DNA of 64,000 nucleotides from Rahnella ecdela (lineage in GTDB: Bacteria > Pseudomonadota > Gammaproteobacteria > Enterobacterales > Enterobacteriaceae), in assembly GCF_019049625.1 (NCBI RefSeq), contig NZ_JAFMOY010000109.1:1-64000 (forward strand), read 5' to 3'. Below the pieces are notes generated by a model. It saw nothing but the letters and a program-made list of their open reading frames with translations, was not told where the DNA came from and did not search any database. Below are positions 1 to 7,164 of the stretch, piece by piece (within the stretch, counting starts at the first letter, position 1; the number at the start of each line of letters is the position of its first letter). A program made the position numbers and the translations under genes.

Positions 1-92
1 CAAAGAAATGGAGTATGCCGATCCAAAACTGGCGGCTGGCGATGAGTCGTTTTATTATCGAGTTCGGTGACCGCCTGAGCGCTCACCTTTAA
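1..92 (+). CDS. IS256-family transposase, C-terminal fragment
   Basis: Frame 3 from the window start gives a tail containing MPIQNWRLAMSRFIIEFG followed by a stop at 90-92. The P-x-x-NW-x-x-A-x-x-x-F pattern is typical of the C-terminus of mutator-type (IS256 family) DDE transposases. About 29 residues are visible. The catalytic DDE residues would be upstream of the window, so whether the element is intact cannot be judged. Confidence 0.75.
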   Translation, partial: KKWSMPIQNWRLAMSRFIIEFGDRLSAHL

Positions 93-126
93 TACGATGG
101 CAGTTACACAGAATTATTTACAGGGT
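1..126 (+). mobile_element. 3' end of an IS256-family (mutator-type) insertion sequence, cut by the window edge
   Basis: The window opens inside an insertion sequence. The C-terminal codons of a mutator-type transposase end at 90-92. About 15 bases later comes an AT-rich stretch ending in ATTTACAGGGTC (about 115-126), which has the look and position of the right terminal inverted repeat. The left end lies outside the window, so the repeat cannot be matched and the exact last base is uncertain by a few positions. Its presence marks the left part of the window as accessory DNA. Confidence 0.7.
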
Positions 127-1033
127 CCAGGCCTGTAGAGAATGCGCCGCCTCCAGAAAGCCGGAATGTGCCAACATCCCCGCTATAATTCTATATAACA
201 TAGCTAGACGATTAGTCTGGGGCACAATGTGAGGGAAGGTACTCCCCGTATGGTTTACGAAACAAACCTAAAATAGGTGAAGGTGAAACAAGATTTCTAG
301 TGTCTCCTCTCATATCGTAGCATATTTTAAATTTCTTAATATAAGGCACCCCTACCACTACATTTTATCTATCAATACCATTCCATATCTTTTCACTCAT
401 CGCCCCTCCTGATGCGTTACACTGTGCTTAAATGGCATGTAAAGCCTATCCTCTCACTTTGTATGAGTTCCAAATTAGAAAGTTGTAATGCTATCATCAA
501 TGACAAAGGCCATAGGTAGAAAAAGACAACGCTTTAATCTACCAATTAACAATGATATATAAAATAGCTGCATCCAACAGCCGATAAAAATCCCATTTTT
601 GGAGTTATACAGTTATAGAGACATCAAAAGAATCATGGTTCTTATGCAAGTTTTTCCGGTAAGAAATCGATTTTCGGAGTTAGTATTTCTATAAGGGTAA
701 TAAAAATCCTCCTTGCCTTCTCTAGAAGAGTATATGACAACTGAACAAGAAAGATAACGCACTAGCCGTGCAGGCTATTAACGCAGAGAAGCTATCTCAG
801 CCTTACGGCTTCGCTAAGCCCCATCAAACCCTACAGCATTGTTGACAGAGAAGGTGAACCGTTTAGGTGAAAACTTCCTGTCTGCGTACTTTTGACTTAT
901 TTTCTTTGCCGTAAGTGAGATGCCGTAAGGCATTGAACAAGGCGTTATTCTTCTTCACTTCCATACAATGCAAGTAAAATTTGTAGCTTTAATACCTACC
1001 GCCGAAATAGTTCCATTCAGGATAATAACAACA
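127..1033. other. AT-rich non-coding stretch between the IS end and the first element gene
   Basis: No convincing gene is seen: reading frames are short and lack ribosome binding sites. The stretch is markedly AT-rich compared with the host genes to the right. Near its 3' end a 10-mer, GCCGTAAGGC, recurs: inverted at 800-809, direct at 922-931, and again at 1224-1233 inside the first gene, with an 8-base copy at 908-915. The inverted pair brackets about 130 bases just upstream of the gene block and could be a regulatory or replication site, but nothing else supports that. Confidence 0.4.
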
Positions 1034-1966
1034 ATGAAAATTAAATGGATTAAAATCGATGGCTTAATGACAGCTATTGACAAAGATACTGGTGAGATAA
1101 TCAATGAAACATTGGATATCCTCCCGAATGGCTATGATGTAACTGATAGCGTAATGGAAGTTTTAACAGACCTTTTTGGAGAGCCTTTAAATACTACCGC
1201 CGAAATAAAAGGTGAGACAAGAGGCCGTAAGGCTAAAGGTGTTGCTAACCCATACGCTTCATATTTTGCTAATGTTCAGTACGATGAAAACACCGGTAAA
1301 AGCAATATGGATAGCACACTTGACGACTTAGTTTATTCTGCATCTACAGTTTCAAGCGGTAATACACGAATCCCGGTGAAACAACTTGTTTATGTAATGC
1401 GTAGTGAAGATCTCTCAACTAAAGGAGTTCAGGGAACGTTAGGAAAACGTCGTGTCATCAAGGGAGAAAGCTCCCCCAAAGAGCGTTACTGTCGGGATGT
1501 TCTATCTGCCGCTGAACATCTTATTAAGCGAGTTGATATTTATGAAAGCATGGGAAGAATAAATCTCAATGACGGATACGGCTTTTCATTTAAAACTGAT
1601 AGTGAGGCTTACCGACGCTCACAGGGCTTAGTTTATGCGTTGCTATGTCCAATAGACTTTACAGAAGGGGACAAGACCACGTTGCGCTCACTCGCTTTAA
1701 AGGGTGATGTAGCCACAATGGAACGTTGCATTAATTCCATCTCCCAACAAGCCACCCGAATGATTCAACGCATTCAAGGAAGGCCAATTAGTAATGATTC
1801 AAAACTTGCTTATGCTGAATTAAATGCCGAATTCCCATATCAACCATACGACGAGGATGATGGGCACGCGATGCATTCAAACGCATCAACAGTTCGGATA
1901 GCAGCCCTCCCCGATAAGCTTCATTTACAAGACTGGGCTGACCAAATAAGGAAGTATGTGGAATAA
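1034..1966 (+). CDS. Hypothetical protein of the integrated element (310 aa)
   Basis: I do not recognise this protein. It is hydrophilic, has no signal peptide or membrane segment, and carries a basic RGRKAKG patch near residue 63, an acidic stretch (DEDDG) near the C-terminus, and otherwise mixed alpha/beta composition. The start at 1034 (MKIKWIKIDG) is preferred over the upstream in-frame ATG at 968 because the extra 22 residues look unstructured. Neither start has a strong Shine-Dalgarno, though an AGGA lies about 11 bases before 1034. Codon use is AT-rich, unlike the chromosomal genes to the right. It is the first of five same-strand genes, so a regulatory or replication role for the element is possible, but that is only a guess from position. 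Confidence 0.6.
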   Translation: MKIKWIKIDGLMTAIDKDTGEIINETLDILPNGYDVTDSVMEVLTDLFGEPLNTTAEIKGETRGRKAKGVANPYASYFANVQYDENTGKSNMDSTLDDLVYSASTVSSGNTRIPVKQLVYVMRSEDLSTKGVQGTLGKRRVIKGESSPKERYCRDVLSAAEHLIKRVDIYESMGRINLNDGYGFSFKTDSEAYRRSQGLVYALLCPIDFTEGDKTTLRSLALKGDVATMERCINSISQQATRMIQRIQGRPISNDSKLAYAELNAEFPYQPYDEDDGHAMHSNASTVRIAALPDKLHLQDWADQIRKYVE

Positions 1967-2069
1967 TAAAGAGTGCCACTATGGACAGTATTATTGATTT
2001 TGTCATTCGTAATTTAATTAATTGTCATCACAACATACAACCAATTATAACAATAACAAAAGGTATATT

Positions 2070-2291
2070 ATGTACGAAAATCTCCGCAATTCTAAAACAG
2101 CAATCTTCGATGCAAAGGTAAAGCCTTTATTTGAAGAACTAATTGGATATGGTTTTGGCTACTCGGCTTTAGCTAATGCATTAAACACGAAAGGCATTCC
2201 CACTCGTTGGGGGCAAAGCTGGACAATTGACAGTGTAAGGCAAACACTCAAACGCCTTGATCTTAAGACCCTTCAATACAGCGGGGAATAA
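2070..2291 (+). CDS. Small recombinase-domain-like helical protein (73 aa)
   Basis: The core reads LANALNTKGIPTRWGQSWT followed by a helix (SVRQTLKRL). This closely resembles the helix-turn-helix 'Recombinase' domain of large serine recombinases, where a 'LN..GI.T..G..W....V...L' pattern binds the attachment site. Here it stands alone with no resolvase catalytic domain, so it may be a DNA-binding accessory factor (excisionase- or repressor-like) or a captured domain fragment. The start at 2070 (MYENLRNSK) has a weak AAAGG upstream; an earlier in-frame start would add only low-complexity residues. The next small gene begins on the base after its stop, which suggests co-translation. Confidence 0.55.
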   Translation: MYENLRNSKTAIFDAKVKPLFEELIGYGFGYSALANALNTKGIPTRWGQSWTIDSVRQTLKRLDLKTLQYSGE

Positions 2292-2456
2292 ATGATGCAA
2301 GCCTTTATCAACGCCCCTGTTTCATATCATCCTGATAAAAAATACATCACTCCTAAAAACTTGTTTACCAATATATGGCGTGAGGGTTATTACATCAAGC
2401 TGATGGGTTTAGAAATTTATGACGTTAATAAAACATTCCAATGGAGAAATAAGTAA
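2292..2456 (+). CDS. Hypothetical very small protein (54 aa)
   Basis: An uninterrupted frame runs from tandem ATG codons at 2292/2295 to a TAA at 2454-2456. It starts immediately after the stop of the previous gene, ends one base before the ATG of the next, and has a GCGGGGA purine tract just upstream. The product starts MMQAFINAPVSYHPDKKY and is rich in aromatic residues (Y, W, F) with several lysines. No signal peptide or membrane helix is obvious and no family is recognised. The exact fit between two neighbours is the main evidence that it is real. Confidence 0.5.
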   Translation: MMQAFINAPVSYHPDKKYITPKNLFTNIWREGYYIKLMGLEIYDVNKTFQWRNK

Positions 2457-2457
2457 T

Positions 2458-2823
2458 ATGAGCATGAACGTACCCGAGGCTATCGCACAACTTATTAGTG
2501 AAGGCCATTCAGAAGATGAAGCTGTTGAGATTGTATCATTAGCAATACAGCATATGAACGCACAGAAGCAACAAGCCATTAATTACTCACCATTAAAACA
2601 AGGTGTTAATGATAAAAGCATGGCTGAATATTGGAAGGCTTTACGGGAGAAAGCTGAGAACAATGTCTACATCCCCCCACACATGAATGTTCCATCAAAC
2701 CAAGAAACTACACTTGAAATATTCAAACAAAACATGCGTATGCGAAATCCAAAATCAGAATCACCATTACGTAACACAGCAAGCGCCATTGAATGGTTTA
2801 AACAACAACGTAAAGGTAGCTAA
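2458..2823 (+). CDS. Hypothetical protein of the integrated element (121 aa)
   Basis: The start at 2458 (MSMNVPEAIAQL) is preceded by GGAG about 11 bases upstream. An earlier in-frame codon at 2419 would overlap the small gene before it. Residues 8-35 form a UBA-like or EF-hand-like helical pattern (AIAQLISEGHSEDEAVEIV). The middle contains a predicted helix with WKALREKAE, and the C-terminus is basic (FKQQRKGS). No family is recognised. Its stop codon overlaps the start of the next gene by one base (TAATG), so the two are probably translationally coupled. Confidence 0.55.
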   Translation: MSMNVPEAIAQLISEGHSEDEAVEIVSLAIQHMNAQKQQAINYSPLKQGVNDKSMAEYWKALREKAENNVYIPPHMNVPSNQETTLEIFKQNMRMRNPKSESPLRNTASAIEWFKQQRKGS

Positions 2824-3284
2824 TGCGTAAAGGTTATCAAGTTAAAACACATGGGGTGGGAACAATCAAACGTTCCCTTTACTCTGCTGAGGAGGATGCT
2901 ACTTGGAGGGGATTTAATACCCACGACGGGAGAATGACCTTCTCTTACAAAGGGCTAGTTATTGACAAACGAAATAGCGTCTACAGTGTAAGGGATGTAA
3001 AGTTAGAAGGCTTCCCTGTCAATGACATTGCGGGCGTATTCACGGACACCAGAACAATACGTATAGTTATTGATAATGGTCTACTGCAATCCTCCCAAGA
3101 TAAACTGGCGCGCCTCAGAGAGCGTAATAGAAACGTTAAATGTGGCGGGTGCTCCACACCATATCTATTTCGTAGAGATATGCTAATTGATTATCTGGGG
3201 GGGAAAATCATTCAATGTCCATATTGTTATCACGAAGAGTTTGAAGATCGCCTAGAGTGGGCAACAGATGAGAATTTTTACTAG
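2823..3284 (+). CDS. Zinc-ribbon protein of unknown function (153 aa)
   Basis: The C-terminal third carries two CxxC knuckles, KCGGC near residue 107 and QCPYC near residue 132, about 22 residues apart. This is a zinc-ribbon arrangement like that of phage Com-type and other small nucleic-acid-binding proteins. The N-terminal 95 residues are beta-rich and not recognised. Translation starts at the ATG overlapping the previous stop. It is the last gene of the five-gene block, followed by a pyrimidine-rich non-coding stretch. A role in nucleic-acid binding is likely from the zinc ribbon; anything more specific would be invention. Confidence 0.6.
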   Translation: MRKGYQVKTHGVGTIKRSLYSAEEDATWRGFNTHDGRMTFSYKGLVIDKRNSVYSVRDVKLEGFPVNDIAGVFTDTRTIRIVIDNGLLQSSQDKLARLRERNRNVKCGGCSTPYLFRRDMLIDYLGGKIIQCPYCYHEEFEDRLEWATDENFY

Positions 3285-3713
3285 ATATATTCTTGGCGCT
3301 TTACAACTCTAACAGTTTCCATGCCCCTATCCTCACACATCCCCCATGCCCACAAAACCCCCAGCGTAATGTCTATAGGCTTTCCTATGCTATTGAATGC
3401 CCCTGCATAGGAGGGTCTATCCTCCCCCGTGTAATACCTCTCTCGAAACATCATAATTTCTTGCAGATTCTAAAAAGGTGCTATGCATATAGAAGCAAGG
3501 GTGGGTACACCCCCTTTGTCACCTTGCACAGCCTTGCAAGCTACGAATTTGAACACATTCCTTTTCCTCCTACCCCTCCCCTTTCCAATCCTGTCTCAGT
3601 TAAGTATACGTTTTGATACAGAAATTCATCTATTGATTTTAGTATCAATAAACAGTTTACATAATTCAAATGATACAGTACCGTTAACATCACATTATGA
3701 TACTGAGGATTGA
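3285..3713. other. Pyrimidine-rich non-coding stretch ahead of the serine recombinase
   Basis: This 429-base interval carries runs rich in C and T on the plus strand (for example 3320-3360 and 3555-3595). The open frame across 3293-3616 is proline/serine-rich, has no ribosome binding site, and looks like a by-product of the composition. The last 110 bases hold the regularly spaced TGATAC repeats listed separately. I see no tRNA, terminator or other gene. Confidence 0.45.
3604..3703. repeat. Four TGATAC boxes at about 28-bp spacing: candidate res/operator site of the adjacent recombinase
   Basis: TGATAC occurs at 3614-3619, inverted (GTATCA) at 3642-3647, direct at 3671-3676 and direct at 3698-3703. 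The steps are 28, 29 and 27 bases. A related GTATAC sits at 3604-3609. The last box ends about 10 bases before the recombinase start. Serine resolvases of the Tn3 type bind clustered subsites of about 25-34 bp with inverted 12-bp ends directly upstream of their own gene. The first two boxes form one 34-bp inverted pair, which fits. Use as crossover site and autoregulatory operator is inference. Confidence 0.45.
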
Positions 3714-4268
3714 ATGATGAATATTGGATACATAAGAGTAAGCAGCAAGGAACAAAACATAGAGCGTCAGGAGCATGCCCTCAGTATGTGTGAACGCCTG
3801 TACATTGATAAAGTGAGTGGGAAAAATACAGAACGCCCACAGCTCCAGATGATGATACGTTCCCTGCGTAATGGGGACATCCTGACGGTAAAAAGTGTAG
3901 ACCGTCTAGCACGTAATACTCGTGACCTGCTCACTATTTTGGATGACCTCTTAGCTCTTGGCATCACTGTAAGATTTCTTGATAACAACATGGAGTTTTC
4001 TGACAATCCAACATCCCGTTTCATGATAACAATGTTGGGGGCCGTAGGTGAGCTAGAGCGCTCATTTATCAGACAGCGGCAACAAGAAGGGATTGCTATT
4101 GCGAAAGAAAAAGGGTCTTACAATGGCAGACCTAAAGATGAAGAATTGCGCCACAAAGTTATTGGCTACCTCGACAGGGGAATTAAACCTGATGAAATAG
4201 CCAAACTTTGTGGATGTGGGCGGGCTACTGTATTCCGTATTAAAAAAGAAATAACTATGAAAGGCTAA
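3714..4268 (+). CDS. Serine site-specific recombinase, resolvase/invertase (Hin/Pin/TnpR) family
   Basis: The protein catalyses strand exchange at short sites through a 5'-phosphoserine intermediate. The N-terminus GYIRVSSKEQNIERQ contains the catalytic serine in the Y-x-R-V-S motif. The conserved arginine motif VDRLARNTRDL is near residues 63-73, the long E helix follows (GAVGELERSFIRQRQQEGI), and a C-terminal helix-turn-helix (EIAKLCGCGRATVFRIKKE) begins near residue 160. Length 184 aa is normal for the family. Either of two tandem ATGs (3714, 3717) could be used; GAGG lies at 3704-3707. Its stop overlaps the convergent integrase stop by four bases. Together with the upstream TGATAC repeats it looks like a complete resolution or inversion module. 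Confidence 0.9.
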   Translation: MMNIGYIRVSSKEQNIERQEHALSMCERLYIDKVSGKNTERPQLQMMIRSLRNGDILTVKSVDRLARNTRDLLTILDDLLALGITVRFLDNNMEFSDNPTSRFMITMLGAVGELERSFIRQRQQEGIAIAKEKGSYNGRPKDEELRHKVIGYLDRGIKPDEIAKLCGCGRATVFRIKKEITMKG

Positions 4269-5536
4269 AGCCAATTCAAACCATCGATGATATGGCAGAT
4301 TACTGGCAAGGGGAAAGTGTGCATGTATCTTCCCGTTATGCCTGTTCCTGTCTTTTCATGCCCTATAACCTGTTGCAGGTGGGCAACGTTGTTCATCCAA
4401 CCTGATGCAGCGGTGACAACGCTATGACGGAAGCTATGAACAATGCGCCGTTGATTATGCATATCCTTATAAGGGATACCCAATTGCTCTCGAATGTCTG
4501 ATAACACCTTGCTGATTTTTGGCATGTTCGTAGAGGCTACTTCGGGAAACAAGCTCCCCTGTTTGTTGTTAACAAAATCTATAAACCCCAAATCAATAAG
4601 ATGCTGATGGATAGGAACCTGTCTAGTTGCATTGTCTGTCTTACCGTCTTTAATCAGCAGGTAGTGGCGAATACTATCATCATCAAAACAAACCTGTTCT
4701 TTCGTTAACCTGGCGATTTCTCCACGCCTAGCGCCTGTATATGCCAGAAGTAAAACTATCCACTTTATCCAGCCGTCCCCTGAACTAATGGCATATCTCA
4801 CAAACTTTTTCATTTCACTATTACTATAAGCGCCATAACGGGCAGAGGAAGGCGGAGCCACCACGCCATCCGTTGGAGCCGATTCGATAAAACCCTTTGC
4901 GTCACACAAGAAAGTTTTAAACAAAGATTTATAAATTTTGAGATGCTTATGTATAGCCTCAGTTCCTATCAAATCTTCAGAAGGTACATCGTCACAAGCT
5001 AACAATTGATCAATCGTCATAGATCTATAGGGCTGTATAACACGTTTGGGAAGCCCCTCAACAGTTTCCATCACCTCATGTATCCCCTGTTTTGTAACAG
5101 CCGTAACGCAAGTTTGATGCCCTAAAACAGCCAGCAACACTTGTGCGTACCTTTCATTAGCGGAGGCTATCCCCGCAGTCCAGTTCTTTCCTTTCTCCCT
5201 TTTATACAATACCCATGCCTCGGACAGAGCGAGCTTAGGTTTGGGAGTCTGAACAGGAAGATCTATCTCAGGAATAGCGGGCGTTATAGCAAGTCTTGAC
5301 GAGGATAACCAAGCCCTGTTGCTGATTGCCAATTCCACATAGCGGCTAAATTCGTCACAAGTAAGTTGCCCCGTCTTTACCAAGGAGACGTAAGGCATTA
5401 AAGCTATCATCAACGTAGCCGCTTCCCGACGGCTATCAGTGCATAGGCTCCGTCTAAACATGCCTTTTGATGATAAGAATTGAATGTAGTAAATGGAGTT
5501 GCGTAGGAAGGTATAGCGTATAGGTTTGGATAACAA
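4265..5536 (-). CDS. Tyrosine-type site-specific integrase of the element
   Basis: The C-terminal half carries the tyrosine recombinase signature: R270 in TGARRGEIARL, H367-x-x-R370 in HSFRHSVVT, H393 in GHE and the nucleophile Y404 in GRYMH (numbering from the start chosen here). The N-terminal part is an arm/core-binding domain typical of phage and island integrases with a 'VKTGQLTCDEF' segment. A TTG start at 5536 is preferred because GGAG lies seven bases upstream; the frame could open 13 codons earlier at another TTG (5575), without such a site. The gene points away from the TPP riboswitch that lies 82 bases upstream, so after insertion it sits where a thiamine gene would be. It probably catalysed that insertion. 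Confidence 0.9.
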   Translation of the reverse strand: MLSKPIRYTFLRNSIYYIQFLSSKGMFRRSLCTDSRREAATLMIALMPYVSLVKTGQLTCDEFSRYVELAISNRAWLSSSRLAITPAIPEIDLPVQTPKPKLALSEAWVLYKREKGKNWTAGIASANERYAQVLLAVLGHQTCVTAVTKQGIHEVMETVEGLPKRVIQPYRSMTIDQLLACDDVPSEDLIGTEAIHKHLKIYKSLFKTFLCDAKGFIESAPTDGVVAPPSSARYGAYSNSEMKKFVRYAISSGDGWIKWIVLLLAYTGARRGEIARLTKEQVCFDDDSIRHYLLIKDGKTDNATRQVPIHQHLIDLGFIDFVNNKQGSLFPEVASTNMPKISKVLSDIREQLGIPYKDMHNQRRIVHSFRHSVVTAASGWMNNVAHLQQVIGHEKTGTGITGRYMHTFPLPVICHIIDGLNWL

Positions 5537-5617
5537 AATTATTCTCCGTCTTGTCTCAGTGAGAGGTAAAAACAAGAAGAGATAATCACTAATTCATTGA
5601 TTTATATAAAAATAAAC

Positions 5618-5695
5618 GACCCTACGCTGGCATAATCCAGATCAGGTAATACGGGTAAAATCTCAGCCAGGCTTTGTCAGCAGGCACCCCGAGTC
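5618..5695 (-). ncRNA. TPP riboswitch (thi-box) aptamer, separated from any thiamine gene
   Basis: Read on the minus strand, this contains the hallmark TPP aptamer blocks in order: GACTCGGGGTGCC (5695-5683), CTGAGA (5666-5661), ACCCG (5656-5652), then CCTGATCTGG followed by ATGCCAGCGTAGGG, ending at 5620. The 5' GACTC can pair with the 3' GGGTC (5622-5618, one G-U), so the closing P1 stem is intact. Aptamers of this class bind thiamine pyrophosphate and switch off thiamine genes. Here the sequence changes to AT-rich element DNA right after P1, and the next gene is the integrase. The original target gene is not in the window. Confidence 0.92.
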
Positions 5696-5877
5696 AAGCA
5701 AGCATTATTGGCGGCAAAGGCCAGAAGATCAATCAACAATTAATAAGCCGGTAATACGCCCGTCAACAGCATCGCTGGCAAAACCAAATTGAACTTACCC
5801 AGAGCCGCTGGCAGTATCAGTTATTGATTGCGCACTCCGGACAGCAATCATCCACAGTCTTAATGGAGGCTTATTCG

Positions 5878-6312
5878 TTGCCATCGCCCCTTAATATCCG
5901 CCCTTATAATGAGACAGATCGTCCGTTTTTACGCACGCTTTATCTGGCTTCCCGAAAACATACCTGGACCTGGCTGGAAGATGATTTTCAGCTGGAAGAT
6001 TTTGATCGTGCAGTGATCGGCGAAAAGGTTGTCGTCGCCGAACGTGACGGGCACCTGCTTGGATTTGCCTCAATTTTTACGCAGGAGAATTTCCTGCATA
6101 ATTTGTTTGTCGATCCGCAATTTCAGGGGAGTGGCGCAGGCTCGGCCTTACTGCACGCGGCTGAAGCGACCTTTACCCGCAGAGGCTCTCTGAAATGTCT
6201 GGTAAAGAGTCAAAATTCCGTCGCTTTTTACCTGTCAAAAGGCTGGGTCATTATCTCTACAGGCGACAGCCCTAAAGGTGAGTATTATCTATTTCATTCG
6301 CCTGAAAAATAA
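5878..6312 (+). CDS. GNAT-family N-acetyltransferase
   Basis: A soluble acyl-CoA-dependent acetyltransferase of unknown substrate. The GNAT fold is visible: beta-strand NIRPYNETDRPFLRTLY at the N-terminus, then the acetyl-CoA loop in FVDPQFQGSGAGSALLHAAE (Q/R-x-x-G-x-G/A variant), and a C-terminal S-VAFYLSKGW motif that is a family hallmark. I prefer the TTG at 5878 because GGAGG stands seven bases before it. The ATG at 5863 would include that Shine-Dalgarno as coding sequence and has no site of its own. About 144 aa, normal for single-domain GNATs. It is the first host-like gene to the right of the integrated element. Confidence 0.85.
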   Translation: MPSPLNIRPYNETDRPFLRTLYLASRKHTWTWLEDDFQLEDFDRAVIGEKVVVAERDGHLLGFASIFTQENFLHNLFVDPQFQGSGAGSALLHAAEATFTRRGSLKCLVKSQNSVAFYLSKGWVIISTGDSPKGEYYLFHSPEK

Positions 6313-6451
6313 CTCAGACAGCAATCATTTGGGTATGTGGCTGTTTTTTCGCGATTCTGACTCATATCAATTTTTCTTAGTTGTTAAGAGGTTAAATTCC
6401 ACAGCGGTGCTATACATACTTTGTCTTCCTTAAAATTTTTCGAGGGTACGA

Positions 6452-7117
6452 ATGAAAAAAATAAAACTGATGCAGGTTGCTGCTGTCGCCGGCGTGCTGT
6501 TTTTAGCCGGTTGTACCAACCATGTCACACAAACGGATAAATTCTCGGGATTCCTTGGGGATTATTCGGGCCTTAAGGAAGTTAAAACCGAAAGCGGCAA
6601 TCCGGTTCTTCGCTGGATCGACCCTTCATTCAAAAAAGCTAACTATTCCTACATCAAATACGAACCCATTAAGTTCTATCCTGAACCTCAGCCTACCGAG
6701 CAAATCAGTAAAGACACCCTCCAGGGCGTTCTGGATTACGCCAACAGCCGTATGAAACCGGCTCTGGCTACGCGTATGCAACTGACCGATCACGCTGGCC
6801 CGCGCACTCTGATTTTCAAAGGCGCGATTACCGGTGTGAATACCTCTGCTGAAGGCCTGCAATTCTATGAAGTGATCCCGGTTGCGCTGGTGATCGCCGG
6901 AACAGAAACTGCTACCGGCCACCGTACCCGTGACACTGAAGTGTATTTCGAAGGTGAGCTGATTGATGCGAGCACCGGTAAACCGGTAATCAAAGTGGTC
7001 CGTAAAGGGTTTGGTAAACAAGTTTCTAACGATACCCAGAAAGTCACAGCGAATGACCTGAAAAGCGTCGTAGACAGCATGGCGAACGATACGCTGCTGT
7101 TTAAAGATCCTCAGTAA
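6452..7117 (+). CDS. DUF3313-type lipoprotein
   Basis: The N-terminal signal sequence ends in a lipobox (LFLAGC at about residues 16-21), so the product should be diacylated at Cys21 and anchored in the outer or inner membrane, facing the periplasm. The mature domain of about 200 residues is beta-rich and matches the DUF3313 family pattern (residues around FLGDYSGLKE, ARMQLTDHAGPRTLIFKGAITGV in two parts). The family has no established function. GAGG (6443-6446) lies upstream of the ATG at 6452, and a strong terminator follows at 7140. It appears monocistronic. Confidence 0.85.
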   Translation: MKKIKLMQVAAVAGVLFLAGCTNHVTQTDKFSGFLGDYSGLKEVKTESGNPVLRWIDPSFKKANYSYIKYEPIKFYPEPQPTEQISKDTLQGVLDYANSRMKPALATRMQLTDHAGPRTLIFKGAITGVNTSAEGLQFYEVIPVALVIAGTETATGHRTRDTEVYFEGELIDASTGKPVIKVVRKGFGKQVSNDTQKVTANDLKSVVDSMANDTLLFKDPQ

Positions 7118-7139
7118 TTACGTTATTACGTTTTCTAAG

Positions 7140-7164
7140 AGGCAGCCTGATGGCTGCCTTTTTT
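7140..7164 (+). terminator. Rho-independent terminator after the DUF3313 lipoprotein gene
   Basis: AGGCAGCC, a short loop, then GGCTGCC followed by six T residues. It sits 22 bases after the lipoprotein stop codon and touches the stop of the convergent LysR gene. Confidence 0.9.

Noticed and set aside
3293..3616. Open frame of 107 codons in the pyrimidine-rich region
   Set aside because: No ribosome binding site, proline/serine-rich product explained by C/T-rich DNA, and no similarity to neighbours.
5537..5617. tRNA or tmRNA fragment as integrase attachment site
   Set aside because: No cloverleaf or tRNA 3' end is present; the conserved sequence next to the integrase is the TPP aptamer.
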